DNA of 64,000 bases from Meconema thalassinum (Eukaryota > Arthropoda > Insecta > Orthoptera > Tettigoniidae). The translations under genes and the position numbers were made by a program. Numbering within the stretch: the stretch's first letter is position 1; each line of letters opens with the position of its first letter. Below the pieces are notes generated by a model that worked only from the letters and a program-made list of their open reading frames with translations, ran no database searches and was not told the origin of the DNA. The DNA is taken from contig OX336388.2 of NCBI GenBank assembly GCA_946902985.2, positions 1,389,562,223 through 1,389,626,222 on the forward strand, in the 5' to 3' direction. This document shows, one piece after another, positions 23,405-33,560 of this stretch.

Positions 23405-23600
23405 GGAGTGAAGTATTATTGTTGCCAATCAGGGCGAAGAGAATATTATTACTGCCAACAAAGGCGAAGAGAATATTATTACTGCCAACAAAGGCGAAGA
23501 GAATACTATTACTGCCAACAAAGGCGAAGAGAATATTATTACTGCCAACAAAGGCGAAGAGAATGCTATTACTGCCAATAAGGGCGAAGATGATACTATG
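23405..23600. repeat. 30-bp minisatellite
   Basis: About six copies of a 30-base unit with GGCGAAGAGAATATTATTAC and CTGCCAACAA. The outer copies are diverged. Because 30 is a multiple of three, several frames stay open on both strands, which explains the repetitive ORFs here. Confidence 0.95.
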
Positions 23601-24125
23601 CCATTGGACGATGTCCAATGCCCACATAAATGGTGACGCAGCGGGCAGCCAAGGGCATTAAATGAGAAGCATGGCGAGCTCTCACAGGGGTCAAAGTGGG
23701 CAGACCCAACAACGACAACATATGCAAAGGTAACGGCAATGAGCAGGCAAATACAGCGGGCGAAGCGGTTTGCTTAGTGGCACCGTAAGCCGCCTGCGAC
23801 TATATTAATACTAGTTAATAATCATTAGCATAAATGTCGACAACTAGTATTAAGGGGGCGGAATCCGGCGGTTCTAGAGACAACCGGTGTTTCTAGGATA
23901 CGTGCGGGTGGTGATCTGGGGAGGTAAAACTGCCCCGGGCGATCGCCCTGGTCAAAATTTTAGCTGTAAGACAGTTGCATTTGACACGCAACTTAGGATT
24001 AAGCAAATTTACTAACCGCTGTTGCTAAATAATAGCACAGCATATTTCGGCAATAGAGTAAGGCCACCCATTCGGCTTAATAATAGCAACCATTTTTTTA
24101 GCTTACCATAATTAAGGTAACGATT

Positions 24126-24255
24126 TCGGCACCTGGCGACTCAAATTCATTGCCAGGGTAAGCCCGATAACACACTAGAATAAGTCAGATTTAGACTAAA
24201 TATCTCGGCACCTGGCGACTCAAATTCATTGCCAGGGTAAGCCCGATAATACATT
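24126..24255. repeat. 79-bp tandem duplication with a partial third copy
   Basis: TCGGCACCTGGCGACTC...GCCAGGGTAAGCCCGATAA occurs at 24126 and 24205. A shortened form (ACGGCACC...GGGTAAGCCCGAT) occurs at 24318. No coding potential. Confidence 0.8.
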
Positions 24256-25718
24256 AAGTTAGATTAACTAGGTTAACTAAGACTAATATAAACATTTTGA
24301 GAGTAAGAAAAAACATTACGGCACCGTGTAGGGTAAGCCCGATCACACATCAAGTAAAACAATCATGTGTAAAGAGAACATGACATTAATAGTGGCCACA
24401 GGTTAACACTAATCATGCTATGTTTTTCAGGGGAAAAGAGCTTCAGCCAGTGAACACACTGACACAGTAGCCGATATGCAATATTCATATGTTTTCTTAA
24501 CCTCTCCATTTTTTCAGGCGTCGTCACCAGGAATATGGCACTGGTGACTATGATTTCACTGCCATACAGCAGCAGCATGTTATTTGTGCCATGATATTAT
24601 TGTGTACCACCTTTACGCACTAATTTGTATTTGCAATTCGTATTCATCCTCACACACAACCCAACACATGCACCTCCATTTTTTTACAGCTACACTCCAG
24701 AAATCTGAACAGCAGGGTTGATACCAGTGGGGTATCAGGCTTGCTGACAGATCAACATAAACAAAGAACATAAAGCGTCAAAGATGCGACGCAAAATACG
24801 GCAATGAGGGCGCAACCGATCTGTGGTGGCGACTCTCACTGTCAAGTGTGAAGGCATTCGCCCACAGAGAATGGTTCACAAAGTAAGGGTATATATCAGC
24901 GGCACGACCACTAAGCTACACCGGGAAACGGCCGGACAGGATTAGCCGTGGGACGGCACTTAAATACAAAAGGTAGCGTGCACGCAAGTTACAATAGACA
25001 CGGCCGTCTAGGTATAGCATAATTAATAATTAACATAGATAGATATAAGTATATAATGTAATATAATGTAATAAAAAATACGGTAATATTGTTCAAAGGC
25101 ACTACACACAAAATTATGATGCCACACATTGTGAAGACACATATTCTTGTCAAACACGTGTACACCATGATTATGATTTGTTTCTTTCATTTTCTTTCTT
25201 CTAACGTCCCAATTTGTAAAGGTGTTCCGATTTATCCCAACACAATAAACATATTTTAAATATTTCCTTTAACTTATACCCTGGAACACCTATTTTTTCT
25301 ACTTCTTCCATCTTTCACATTGCAGGGAGCAATTTTTTCCCCAAGACAGAGGCGGACGGCACAATCACCCGTCCAGCCCTGGGTTTTTTCCTCCCTGCAC
25401 AACAATATATTACATAATGTTTAAAACCATGTATTTTTATGGAACTTTTTATATATTGCAAATGCAATTTTTTTTCCTCATGCACTGTTTTAAAATGTCA
25501 AATGTATATGTATATCCCAAAACCCACCCCTCTGAACACGAACTGATCTCACATCTACACGACATCCCTACATCAACACGACATCACCACCTCTACACGG
25601 AACAGAAGAAACGAAGATCAGACACAAAGAAGATTCCACTACGACCTACTACGACGACACCCCAACTCCACGTTCCGTTCCCGTTCGCGGGGACGCGAAC
25701 TAAACAGAGGAAGAGGCT

Positions 25719-26600
25719 TGTAAAGGCCCCCCAGGGGGCTGCACCCCCTGGAAGCCACCCTCCATCATCTATTAGAACCACCCCTAACTGGCAAATCTCA
25801 TAAGTCCAGAACAACATCTTTCACACAGCAAGGGCAGCTAACCAGCCTGGAAGGCTTGCCAAACACTTGGATCACACCATAAACATCTACACTATAACTA
25901 ACTGGGGCAACTATGCCAATGGAATGCTGACAGTACAACAGCAAAACCTATAAAGAGGACGACCTTAAGGAGGACAACTCTCTCTCTATTATCAGTCATA
26001 CAGTGTGTCAGCCAGAGGCCCTAGCTGTTATCATCAGGTGAGTCAGCAGTGTTCAGAGATCCTATATTTTGTAACCTACTCCACAAACTTGTACACTTAA
26101 ACTTATAACATTTATTACATTCCCCTAAAAGGGACTCATAATTCCATATTCACTGACCAATAAATACTTGGTCAGTACACTACACTTGTCTTACTAATTA
26201 CACGCCTATTCACGTCCTAACGCCCTTCCTGATTCCCGTCACGAGTGACCGTGACAACAGTAGCCAAATAGTTGCTAGCTCAAGTCTCATTGTACTTCCC
26301 GCAGCGGCCCGACTGCCTAAGCAGCGAGCCGCCCACATAGCTGACGCACGCACGTCGGTTATATAACTCTCTCCAACCAGCTGAGAGGCTAGCACATTAA
26401 CCTGTACAGAGAGGTTCATCCCCCGAGTTACACTTACGTCTTTATAGGAGCATCCCCTAGCATCCTAACACTAAACAACACTCTACACTGGTCAGCTTAC
26501 CCAGCTACGGGAAGCTGCCCCTCTAGGAACCACTCTCCAAATCAGCACAATAACACATCCGTTTTAGAACTAACTACCCCCAACTAAGGGATCTAAAACA
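25719..26600 (+). repeat. 3' LTR (882 bp) of the non-autonomous element
   Basis: It starts TGTAAAGGCC, ends GATCTAAAACA, and is nearly identical to 16878-17759. It is followed by GTAT and the rest of the interrupted 253-bp unit. Confidence 0.9.
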
Positions 26601-26973
26601 GTATATTGGCTTTCACGGCCGGTGAATTAAAACTCAGCAATTCTTCTAGGTTTGTGCCGTGTCTTGTGTGGGGTTTCGCCTAGGACACCAAGCTAGGCTC
26701 ATCGGCGGGCTCTTGGTGTCCCCGCCCGGACCCCCACTGGAGTGACGAACTGCGCGCCACCTCCCTTTATATAAGGTGCAACTGCACCACTTGACTACGA
26801 GAACTAAAAGTTCAAGCAGCCTTAACCTCCCTATGAAGGCTTCCAAAAAGATGGTATATTGGCTTTCACGGCCGGTGAATTAAAACTCAGCAATTCTTCT
26901 AGGTTTGTGCGGTGTCTTGTGTGGGGTTTCGCCTAGGACACCAAGCTAGGCTCATCGGCGGGCTCTTGGTGTC
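26601..26973 (-). repeat. 253-bp units, left arm, inner copies
   Basis: This completes the interrupted unit and adds a second copy in reverse orientation. One more full ribozyme segment lies at about 26660-26730. The second copy breaks off within the segment at GGTGTC (26973), where the core begins. Confidence 0.9.
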
Positions 26974-26989
26974 TCCCGGACACTGCTGC

Positions 26990-27300
26990 CCCCCGACAGC
27001 AGTGGCTACGCTGGCTAAAACGCAGCTTTGGGTCATGGGGCCAAGCTCTCCGTTGACTCGGTAGACGCGTGGGTTCGAACCCCACCGTCGGCTGTCCTTG
27101 AAATGGTTTTCCGTGGTTTCCCCATTTTCAACACCAGGCAAATGCTGGGAAGGTACCTTCTGATAGGCCACGGCCGCTTCCTTCCACATCCTTGCCAGTT
27201 TCATTCATCCATTCCATGTCTCATCCCGACGCGCAGGTCGCCCACAGGCGTCGAATAGAAAGACCTGCACTCGGCCTCCGAAGAGGCCACACGACAACCC
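26990..27300 (+). mobile_element. tRNA-derived SINE
   Basis: Pol III promoter boxes are visible: an A-box-like TGGCTACGCTGG (27003-27014) and a B box GGTTCGAACCC (27072-27082). The body motif TGGTTTTCCGTGGTTTCCCC and the AGGCCACGGCCGCTTCCTTC-like block (about 27158-27182) are hallmarks of a SINE family widespread in insects, as I recall it. It lies at the inner edge of the left arm. It is probably a secondary insertion in the core of the composite element. Confidence 0.75.
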
Positions 27301-27521
27301 CCCCCCCGGCCCTCTCCCTCCCGTTGCTCAGTTTTCAAGCGAATAGTCGGCAATGTTAAACAGCCAGTCGGCATTTTTTAAATGCTCACCCCCTCTTGTT
27401 GCACAAGGTCGAACCGCCCCTGGTGATGAATATTGGGAGTGGGGATATCATTGGTTTTCTTTTAAGATGCAGTGCTGGTTATCACTTCGTACGAATAATT
27501 AAATGTATTCGCTTATTTCAG

Positions 27522-27777
27522 CTTCCCTTCAGACCCTGAATTGCTTAAGCTATGGACCATAAATATGAAGAGAGAGGGATTTCAGCCATCAAAATATAGT
27601 AAACTTTGTTCAAAGCATTTTGAACCTAGCTGCTTTGATAAAGAGATGTTTGGTCATCCATTTCTTCTGAAAGGATCAGTTCCAACTAGTTTTGAATTTC
27701 CGGAACACTTGAGTAAATTACAAATTTTCATTGATGATAGTTACAGTATAATCAGGTTAATGGATCCGATCGGGTGA
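27522..27777 (+). pseudogene. THAP-domain exon fragment
   Basis: After a splice-acceptor-like TTATTTCAG (about 27513-27521) the frame reads FPSDPELLKLW, then LCSKHFEPSCF and LLKGSVPTSFEFP. These are the second half of a THAP zinc finger: the C-x2-H pair in CSKH, and the closing AVPTxF-like SVPTSF. The N-terminal C-x2-4-C would sit in an upstream exon, which I did not find. A possible donor, GTAAAT, lies near 27711. THAP domains bind DNA in P-superfamily transposases and many cellular proteins. Its place in the core between inverted arms makes a transposase remnant attractive but unproven. It differs in sequence from the THAP domain at 13 kb. Confidence 0.65.
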
Positions 27778-27853
27778 TTATCGGCCAACTTTCTTGATTT
27801 ATAAAGCAAAACCAGCATAATAGAAGCATAGGGCCTACATGTCACTAAAAAGT

Positions 27854-28243
27854 ATTCACCGGCCGTGAAAGCCAATATACCATCTTTTTGGAAGCCTTCA
27901 TAGGGAGGTTAAGGCTGCTTGAGCTTTTAGTTCTCGTAGTCAAGTGGTGCAGTTGCACCTTATATAAAGGGAGGTGGCGCGCAGTTCGTCACTCCTGTGG
28001 GGGTCCGGGCGGGGACACCAAGAGCCCGCCGATGAGCCTAGCTTGGTGTCCTAGGCGAAACCCCACACAAGACACGGCACAAACCTAGAAGAATTGCTGA
28101 GTTTTAATTCACCGGCCGTGAAAGCCAATATACCATCTTTTTGGAAGCCTTCATAGGGAGGTTAAGGCTGCTTGAACTTTTAGTTCTCGTAGTCAAGTGG
28201 TGCAGTTGCACCTTATATAAAGGTAGGTGGCGCGCAGTTCGTC
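27854..28243 (+). repeat. 253-bp units, right arm, inner copies
   Basis: It starts inside a unit at ATTCACCGGCCGTG. One complete unit follows with its ribozyme segment at about 27970-28040. The next unit is cut at GCAGTTCGTC (28234-28243) by the Jockey-like LINE. Confidence 0.9.
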
Positions 28244-28383
28244 GTCCGACTCACTGTCTACTTCCTAAGTGCCGGAAACGCTGCTCAAATCTGTGATCAA
28301 AGTGCTACGTCAGTTTACCAATAAACATCAACGAGAAAGTTATTGTGTCAGTTCAGTTCAGCGACTTATTATTATCATCTGTG

Positions 28384-29769
28384 ATGTCGGGCGAATCACC
28401 TCCGCCGCCTATAAGTGGAAGGCGTGCGAGTATCTTCGACCCTCCAGAGTTGAATCAAATGGAGCAGACCCAGATCAAATGTGCACGAAGACCAGAAGAT
28501 TCTATCAGCCCTGACCATCAACGGAAGCGCGTATGTGGCAATGAATCCAGATCTTCAGGATCCACGTCTACTACACCAGACACAGGTACACCGAGTGGCA
28601 TTGAATTATTGCCCACGACTGCTCAATCTTCAAATACAGACCTTCCACTATTCCCACAACCAGCAGTACCTACATACATGCCAGGCAACCTTCGCAGTTT
28701 CGCTGAGATGGCAAAAAATCCAGCCTTGCACCCGCAAGTACGTCAAAGAAGCCAGGTGACGCCTTGCCCCATTCCACCGGCCCAATTTTATATTATCAAA
28801 CTAACGAATCTGGATCTTGCTAAGGCAAACCCTCGCTCTTTAAACACGATCATATCTTCCTTCACCCCTGACCTCCAATCATACCAACTTGAACTCCAGA
28901 AAACTAAAGAGGGCTATAATATCAAAACAGCGCAGCCATTCTACCAGCATCTGGTACACACAATAGGACTAGCCCAATTTGGACCTCGCACGCAGGCCAC
29001 CAATTTATCCAACCTTCAACCTTCCCGCCCCTATGCCCCCCCTTCCCGCCCCACCCCCCTACTATCAGTGGTGATATACGGAGTCGACCAGCTGTACACG
29101 GATGATGAAGTGGCCCAGCAACTAACCCAACAAGGACATACCATCTTCAGAGCCATCCGCATTAAAAACAACGCGGGACCCACGACGCTCGTCAGAATCC
29201 TAAGCCGGGACACTGCCACTCTGGATGCACTTCTGAGAGACGGAGCATTAATTTATGCTAGGCGTCACCGCGTTGAGCCTTCCCGCGCTTCAGACCCTCA
29301 AAGGATGAGGTGCGAGAAATGCCAACGCTATGATCATGCTCCAGGAGCACCTTGTGTGCAACCCCAATTATGTGGCATATGCAGTTTGGACCACCCAACA
29401 TCTTTGTGTAATAACCGTGCAAACCCAAAATGTGTAAATTGTACCCTCCCCCATCCAGCCTTCAGCTACAAGTGCAAAAACAGACCTCCCCCAACTCCTG
29501 CCGAACCAGAAACCGTTATCCCAGTGATCTCCCAAGACCTCCCCACCCCTGCTCCATCTTCTACCCTCCCCTCCCCTAGTACAGAAAATATTATTAGGTT
29601 CATGTCCATGGTATTGCAAAACTGTCTCCCATTCCACCATCCCCTCATCACCCAACACATTCAAATGGCAGCCCGGTTGGTGTTCCATACCCACGTAGAT
29701 ATTGCTTATGCAGGGAATAGAATGCACTATGCATTCTTCCCCCTTGCCAGTGCTCCCCCTATAAGCTAA
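28384..29769 (+). CDS. LINE ORF1 (Gag-like zinc-knuckle protein)
   Basis: ATG at 28384 gives 461 residues. The frame is open further upstream without an ATG. A proline-rich N-terminus is followed by a central region with LTNLDLAKANPRSLNTII and VIYGVDQLYTDDEVAQ, as in the RNA-binding PRE_C2HC-like part of Jockey-type ORF1 proteins. Near residues 305-370 are cysteine/histidine clusters MRCEKCQRYDH, LCGICSLDH and KCVNCTLPHPAFSYKC, i.e. nucleic-acid-binding zinc knuckles. It would coat the LINE RNA. The reading frame is intact. The C-terminal tail is again proline-rich. Confidence 0.8.
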   Translation: MSGESPPPPISGRRASIFDPPELNQMEQTQIKCARRPEDSISPDHQRKRVCGNESRSSGSTSTTPDTGTPSGIELLPTTAQSSNTDLPLFPQPAVPTYMPGNLRSFAEMAKNPALHPQVRQRSQVTPCPIPPAQFYIIKLTNLDLAKANPRSLNTIISSFTPDLQSYQLELQKTKEGYNIKTAQPFYQHLVHTIGLAQFGPRTQATNLSNLQPSRPYAPPSRPTPLLSVVIYGVDQLYTDDEVAQQLTQQGHTIFRAIRIKNNAGPTTLVRILSRDTATLDALLRDGALIYARRHRVEPSRASDPQRMRCEKCQRYDHAPGAPCVQPQLCGICSLDHPTSLCNNRANPKCVNCTLPHPAFSYKCKNRPPPTPAEPETVIPVISQDLPTPAPSSTLPSPSTENIIRFMSMVLQNCLPFHHPLITQHIQMAARLVFHTHVDIAYAGNRMHYAFFPLASAPPIS

Positions 29770-29770
29770 G

Positions 29771-32514
29771 ATGACTTTACAAATTTACTATGACAACATC
29801 CGTTCTCTGCGTGCCAACCGGGTCACCTTTGAGTTTGCCATCATTCAGCACTCCCCGGAAATTTTTATTCTAAATGAAACTTTTCTCAACTCTATCCAAC
29901 AGCTGCATTTGCCCCCGTTCACTATCTATCGTGCAGATAGGCCGTCTGGTGCGGCTCGGGGAGGTGTAGCAGTTGGAGTACACCGAAAGTTAACAGTTAA
30001 ACAGCATTTCTATAATTGGCCACGCAACTTTTCAGAATATCTCATTCTGGAAATTTTCGCGCCATCCAAAACTTTTACCATAGTCACTCTTTACTTATCA
30101 CCTCGAACCCCTCCTCCTATAGATTTTTTACAACATATCGATCGTACCTTCACCAATTACATACTAGCCGCAGATATCAATATAAATTCATACAATGTAA
30201 CAGATAATAACAATTTTCAAAACTTGCTACGTCAGACCCGAGGAGTGCTGGTTCCTTTCCCAGCGCACACTATTCCCCACACAAATTCAACCCCGGATGT
30301 CATCCTCATGCCTCCCACCCTCTGTGCCAACCCTGCAGTCAAACTCCTACCTCATAACGGAAGCGACCATCTTCCTGCACTCATATCCATACCAAACATA
30401 TTTCCCCGTTCAACAGACTCAAATCGCCCCCTCCCACCCGTCAATATAAGAAAACCAACTGGAACGCCTACCGAAACACCATCACCTCACTCCTAGAAAC
30501 AACCACACCTCCAACCTCCCTTCCCAATCTCCAAACCCTTATAGTAGAAGCAGAATCTGCTCTCCTGACTGCCGATCGCCTTCATATCCCTCGCCATTCC
30601 CGCCATCCAACTAAACCGCCATTACCTCCAAAAGCCTTGAAACTCCTCCGTCTCTCCCATGACTATTACCGTACATATATCCGCACTCGTGACCCGGCTG
30701 ACCTACACCTACATCGACTTCACCATCGCCATGCCAAATCATATATAAAAGCTATAAAACGCAAATACTGGACTAATACCTGTACGCGACTCTCCGATAC
30801 CCCCGATGCCTCCAAATTTTGGCCTACTTTCCGACGACTGACGAATACCCAACCGCCTTCCCCTACATATCCTATACGATCAGATAACATAGTGCCAACT
30901 TCATTTCAAGAAAAAGCCAACATGTTTGCTACCCATTTCCACTCTGTCTTTTCCCCCGTCCAAAATCCTAAATTCTGTAATCCAAATGATCTACTTATCC
31001 ATCGATTAAACAACCCAACCCACACTCCCGACCTCCTCCCCTCATTCGATCACTTTCCCCAAATTCAATACGATCACCCTCTAAACCACCCTATTACTCC
31101 AAAGGAAATCAGCCGTATCCTACACCGACGTAAAACAACCGCACCAGGGACAGACACGCTTACATACAGACATGTTCAAGAAGCCCCCCTCCCCTTTCTC
31201 CATATTCTTTGTCTCATATACAATACCATGTTATATACCGGCTTTTACCCAGCTCACTGGTGCAAAGCCTCTATCCAGCCATTCTTAAAACCTAACAAAC
31301 CCCCCTCCGACCTACACTCTTACCGACCTATCAGCCTACTCCCTGTACTCTCCAAAATATTTGAACTTATCCTTGCCCGCCGTATGTCCACCTATCTGGA
31401 AACCCTACACCTCATCCCAGAGTCCCAAGCCGGTTTTCGCAAACGACGTTAACCCAGGATCACCTCTTTCACCTCACTTCCTCAATTAACGCTTACCTAA
31501 AACCTCGACACACAGCCGCCCTCATATGCCTTGACATCGAAAAAGTCTTCGATACAGTATATCTACCAGTTCTTATGTTCAAACTCCGTCATCTCTCCCT
31601 CCCCCCTTCTATAATTCGACTCATCTACAACTTTCTACACAATCGCACCGCCTACATCCGTTTGCGCAATGCCCATTCCTATGTTTTCCCTCTCAGAGCC
31701 GGCGTCCCACAGGGATCGCCCCTTTCACCCCTTCTCTATCTCCTCTTCACACACGACATACCCCCACCCTCCCACTCCCTTACGCCTCTACCAGTTTGCA
31801 GACGATTTAGCAATACTCGGCCTAGCACCTACAGCCCCCCGCCTTACCAGACTCCTACAAGCTTACCTAGATAGACTTCAAGACTGGTTTAACGCTTCCC
31901 ACATTACCGTAAACCCTCGCAAAACCCAATTCATCGTCTTCCGTCGAAAAGCCCGCATTTGCCGACCACGCAACAAAATCAAACTCACCCTTCACTCCCT
32001 TCCCCTTATTGAAACAAACAACATAACCTACCTAGGCATCACCTTTCAAAATAATTTTAAATGGAATCACCGCCTCCAAAACATCTACCGCCGTGCCTAC
32101 CACCGGCTAGCAGCCACCCGGAAACTTAAAGGCCACACCTGGGGCCTTAAAGCCCCCCAAATCTTACAGATCTACCAGACTTTCATTCGCCCTGTCCTTC
32201 TCTACGCCTCGATATCCTGGATCACCGCTGACCCCCCTCTTTATTTTAATCTTTGTAAACTAGATAGACATGCCCTTCGCCTAGCCCATCACCTCCCCTA
32301 CGACACACCTTCCGCAGATTTCACAGCCCTGTACTCCTTTTCGCCTATCCTTGCAAGTATCCATAAACTCCGCCTCAAATATTTAACCAAAGCTAGTATA
32401 GATAACTTACCTTTTTTCATAGAAGCCCTCGCCATCTCACCCCTTGCCCAAGCCATCCTCGACGATAACCGCACCCCAGCAAATTCACACCCATTCCCAC
32501 CGCCAATTACCTAA
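29771..32514 (+). pseudogene. LINE ORF2: endonuclease and reverse transcriptase, three frameshifts
   Basis: The ATG at 29771 follows the ORF1 stop by one base. The first frame (to 30496) is an APE-type endonuclease with NIRSL, LNETFL, RADRPSG, AADIN, TPDVIL and a GSDHLP catalytic motif. A frameshift near 30440 leads to 30637-31452, the RT fingers with YRPISLLPVLSKIFE and ESQAGFR. A second frameshift, near 31450, leads to LDIEKVFDT and GVPQGSPLSPLLY. A third, near 31785, leads to the catalytic FADDLAIL, NPRKTQFIVF and the C-terminal domain ending at 32514. All catalytic motifs remain readable, but the protein cannot be made in one piece. Confidence 0.85.
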
Positions 32515-33314
32515 CTTCCTTGAATGTTCCCTACTAAACTAATACCCAGCCCCCAGCCCACTATCTATCAATATCAACCTCCCCTTTCTGTTAAAATATT
32601 AAAACACACTTTGGGTTGGCGACTTTTCCGGTCATTTGGAAGCTCAGTGAGCCAAGGCATACAGCCTGCTCAAACTTACGTCCAATAACTGTATTGCCAC
32701 AACTCCGTACAAATTTGCTATATATATATTTTCATTTTCTTTTCTTTCTTTCTCCATGCCCACTACAATGCTCCGTCTCCAGAAAATAGTGAAACACAAA
32801 AATCAGTGAAGTGAATATGTGCCGTAACATTGTGTGAGTGCCAAGTGTCCAAGGACACTATATGAAAACACGTGTGAAAATAAAATTGTGCAATTATGTA
32901 ATAAGAAAGACATTACTCTGCAATGGCAGAAAACATTATATAAAAGAAAAGAACTAAAATCATCATCCAATATTTTTACCCTAGTATAATATTTGTTAAG
33001 TGTTTCACTATGAATGTACATTGTTGTGACAAATAAATGGGGGACTAGCAGGATTCCGGCCCGAGAGGGGTGCGGTGTGATGGGGGGGCCCTCCCTGGGG
33101 GGCTGATTTGTTGGTTGGGGTGACCTCTGCGCCATCCTTATACAACCCATACGCACGTCATGACGTACACCCACAATAAGAAAATACATTTCAATAATTA
33201 AATTCCTAAGGCCTAAGGGCTACTAGTCTAGCCGATGGCCCGCCTGCTCCCGCGCTTCGCGCGGAAGCAGGAATTGAAATAACAATTGTTTGAGTTGAGC
33301 AGTTCGTCACTCCA

Positions 33315-33384
33315 GTGGGGGTCCGGGCGGGGACACCAAGAGCCCGCCGATGAGCCTAGCTTGGTGTCCTAGGCGAAACCCCAC
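33315..33384 (+). ncRNA. Hammerhead ribozyme-like RNA (first copy in the main array)
   Basis: Hand folding gives a type III hammerhead. Stem III is 33315-33322 with 33378-33384 (seven pairs with one bulged G). Cleavage would follow GTC at 33323. Stem I is CGGGC/GCCCG (33324-33328, 33342-33346). The catalytic box is CCGATGA (33347-33353), stem II is GCCTAG/CTAGGC (33354-33359, 33369-33374), then GAAA (33375-33378). Every conserved core position fits except U4, which is C in the copies inspected. That change should weaken cleavage. The same segment recurs every 253 bases to 41158, once near 27970, and twice on the minus strand (about 16690 and 26660): 35 copies. Tandem hammerhead repeats are known as retrozymes and as some animal satellites. 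Confidence 0.65.
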
Positions 33385-33532
33385 ACAAGACACGGCACAA
33401 ACCTAGAAGAATTGCTGAGTTTTAATTCACCGGCCGTGAAAGCCAATATACCATCTTTTTGGAAGCCTTCATAGGGAGGTTAAGGCTGCTTGAACTTTTA
33501 GTTCTCGTAGTCAAGTGGTGCAGTTGCACCTT

Positions 33533-33560
33533 ATATAAAGGGAGGTGGCGCACAGTTCGT
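33533..33560 (+). promoter_or_regulatory. TATA-box-like element in each 253-bp unit
   Basis: TATATAAAG (about 33533-33541) is followed about 22 bases later by CAGTTCGTC, which resembles an arthropod initiator. It recurs in all units and could drive transcription of the array into the adjacent ribozyme. This is sequence resemblance only, and the spacing is slightly short. Confidence 0.35.

Larger units (their letters stand above)
19242..25718. other. Long apparently non-coding internal region of the LTR element
   Basis: About 6.5 kb with only short, unrelated ORFs on both strands. It contains a tRNA-like segment (20318-20392), a (TA)n tract, a 30-bp minisatellite and a 79-bp duplication (separate entries). 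No pol motif was found. A purine-rich AGAGGAAGAGG (25706-25716) just before the 3' LTR is the likely polypurine tract. Confidence 0.6.
16878..26600. mobile_element. 9.7-kb non-autonomous LTR retrotransposon (LARD-like)
   Basis: Two 882-bp direct LTRs (16878-17759 and 25719-26600) bound a 7.96-kb internal region, and both sides carry GTAT (16874-16877, 26601-26604). The target GTAT lies inside the 253-bp unit, which reads continuously when the element is removed. I found no protease, RT, RNase H or integrase motif in any frame. The only substantial ORF is the 308-codon one at 18315-19241. Large LTR elements without pol (LARDs) depend on proteins of an autonomous relative. The 4-bp duplication fits a Ty3/gypsy-type integrase. 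Confidence 0.85.
28244..33298 (+). mobile_element. Jockey-like LINE, 5.1 kb, full length but frameshifted
   Basis: Flanked by a 10-bp duplication GCAGTTCGTC (28234-28243 and 33299-33308). Two ORFs in the usual LINE order (gag-like, then endonuclease-RT) are separated by one base. The 3' UTR runs from 32515 to 33298 and has no long A tail. It contains AATAAA-type signals (for example near 33032) and a GC-rich hairpin CCGCGCTTCGCGCGG (about 33252). It interrupts a 253-bp unit just downstream of that unit's TATATAAAG box. Confidence 0.85.

Noticed and set aside
23352..23661. Repetitive peptides on both strands
   Set aside because: Produced by the 30-bp minisatellite.
27003..27082. Functional tRNA gene
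   Set aside because: The A and B boxes belong to a SINE head. No cloverleaf with a proper acceptor stem is present.
26899..27204. 101-codon minus-strand ORF
   Set aside because: It runs from the SINE into a 253-bp unit, so it is an artefact of two repeats.
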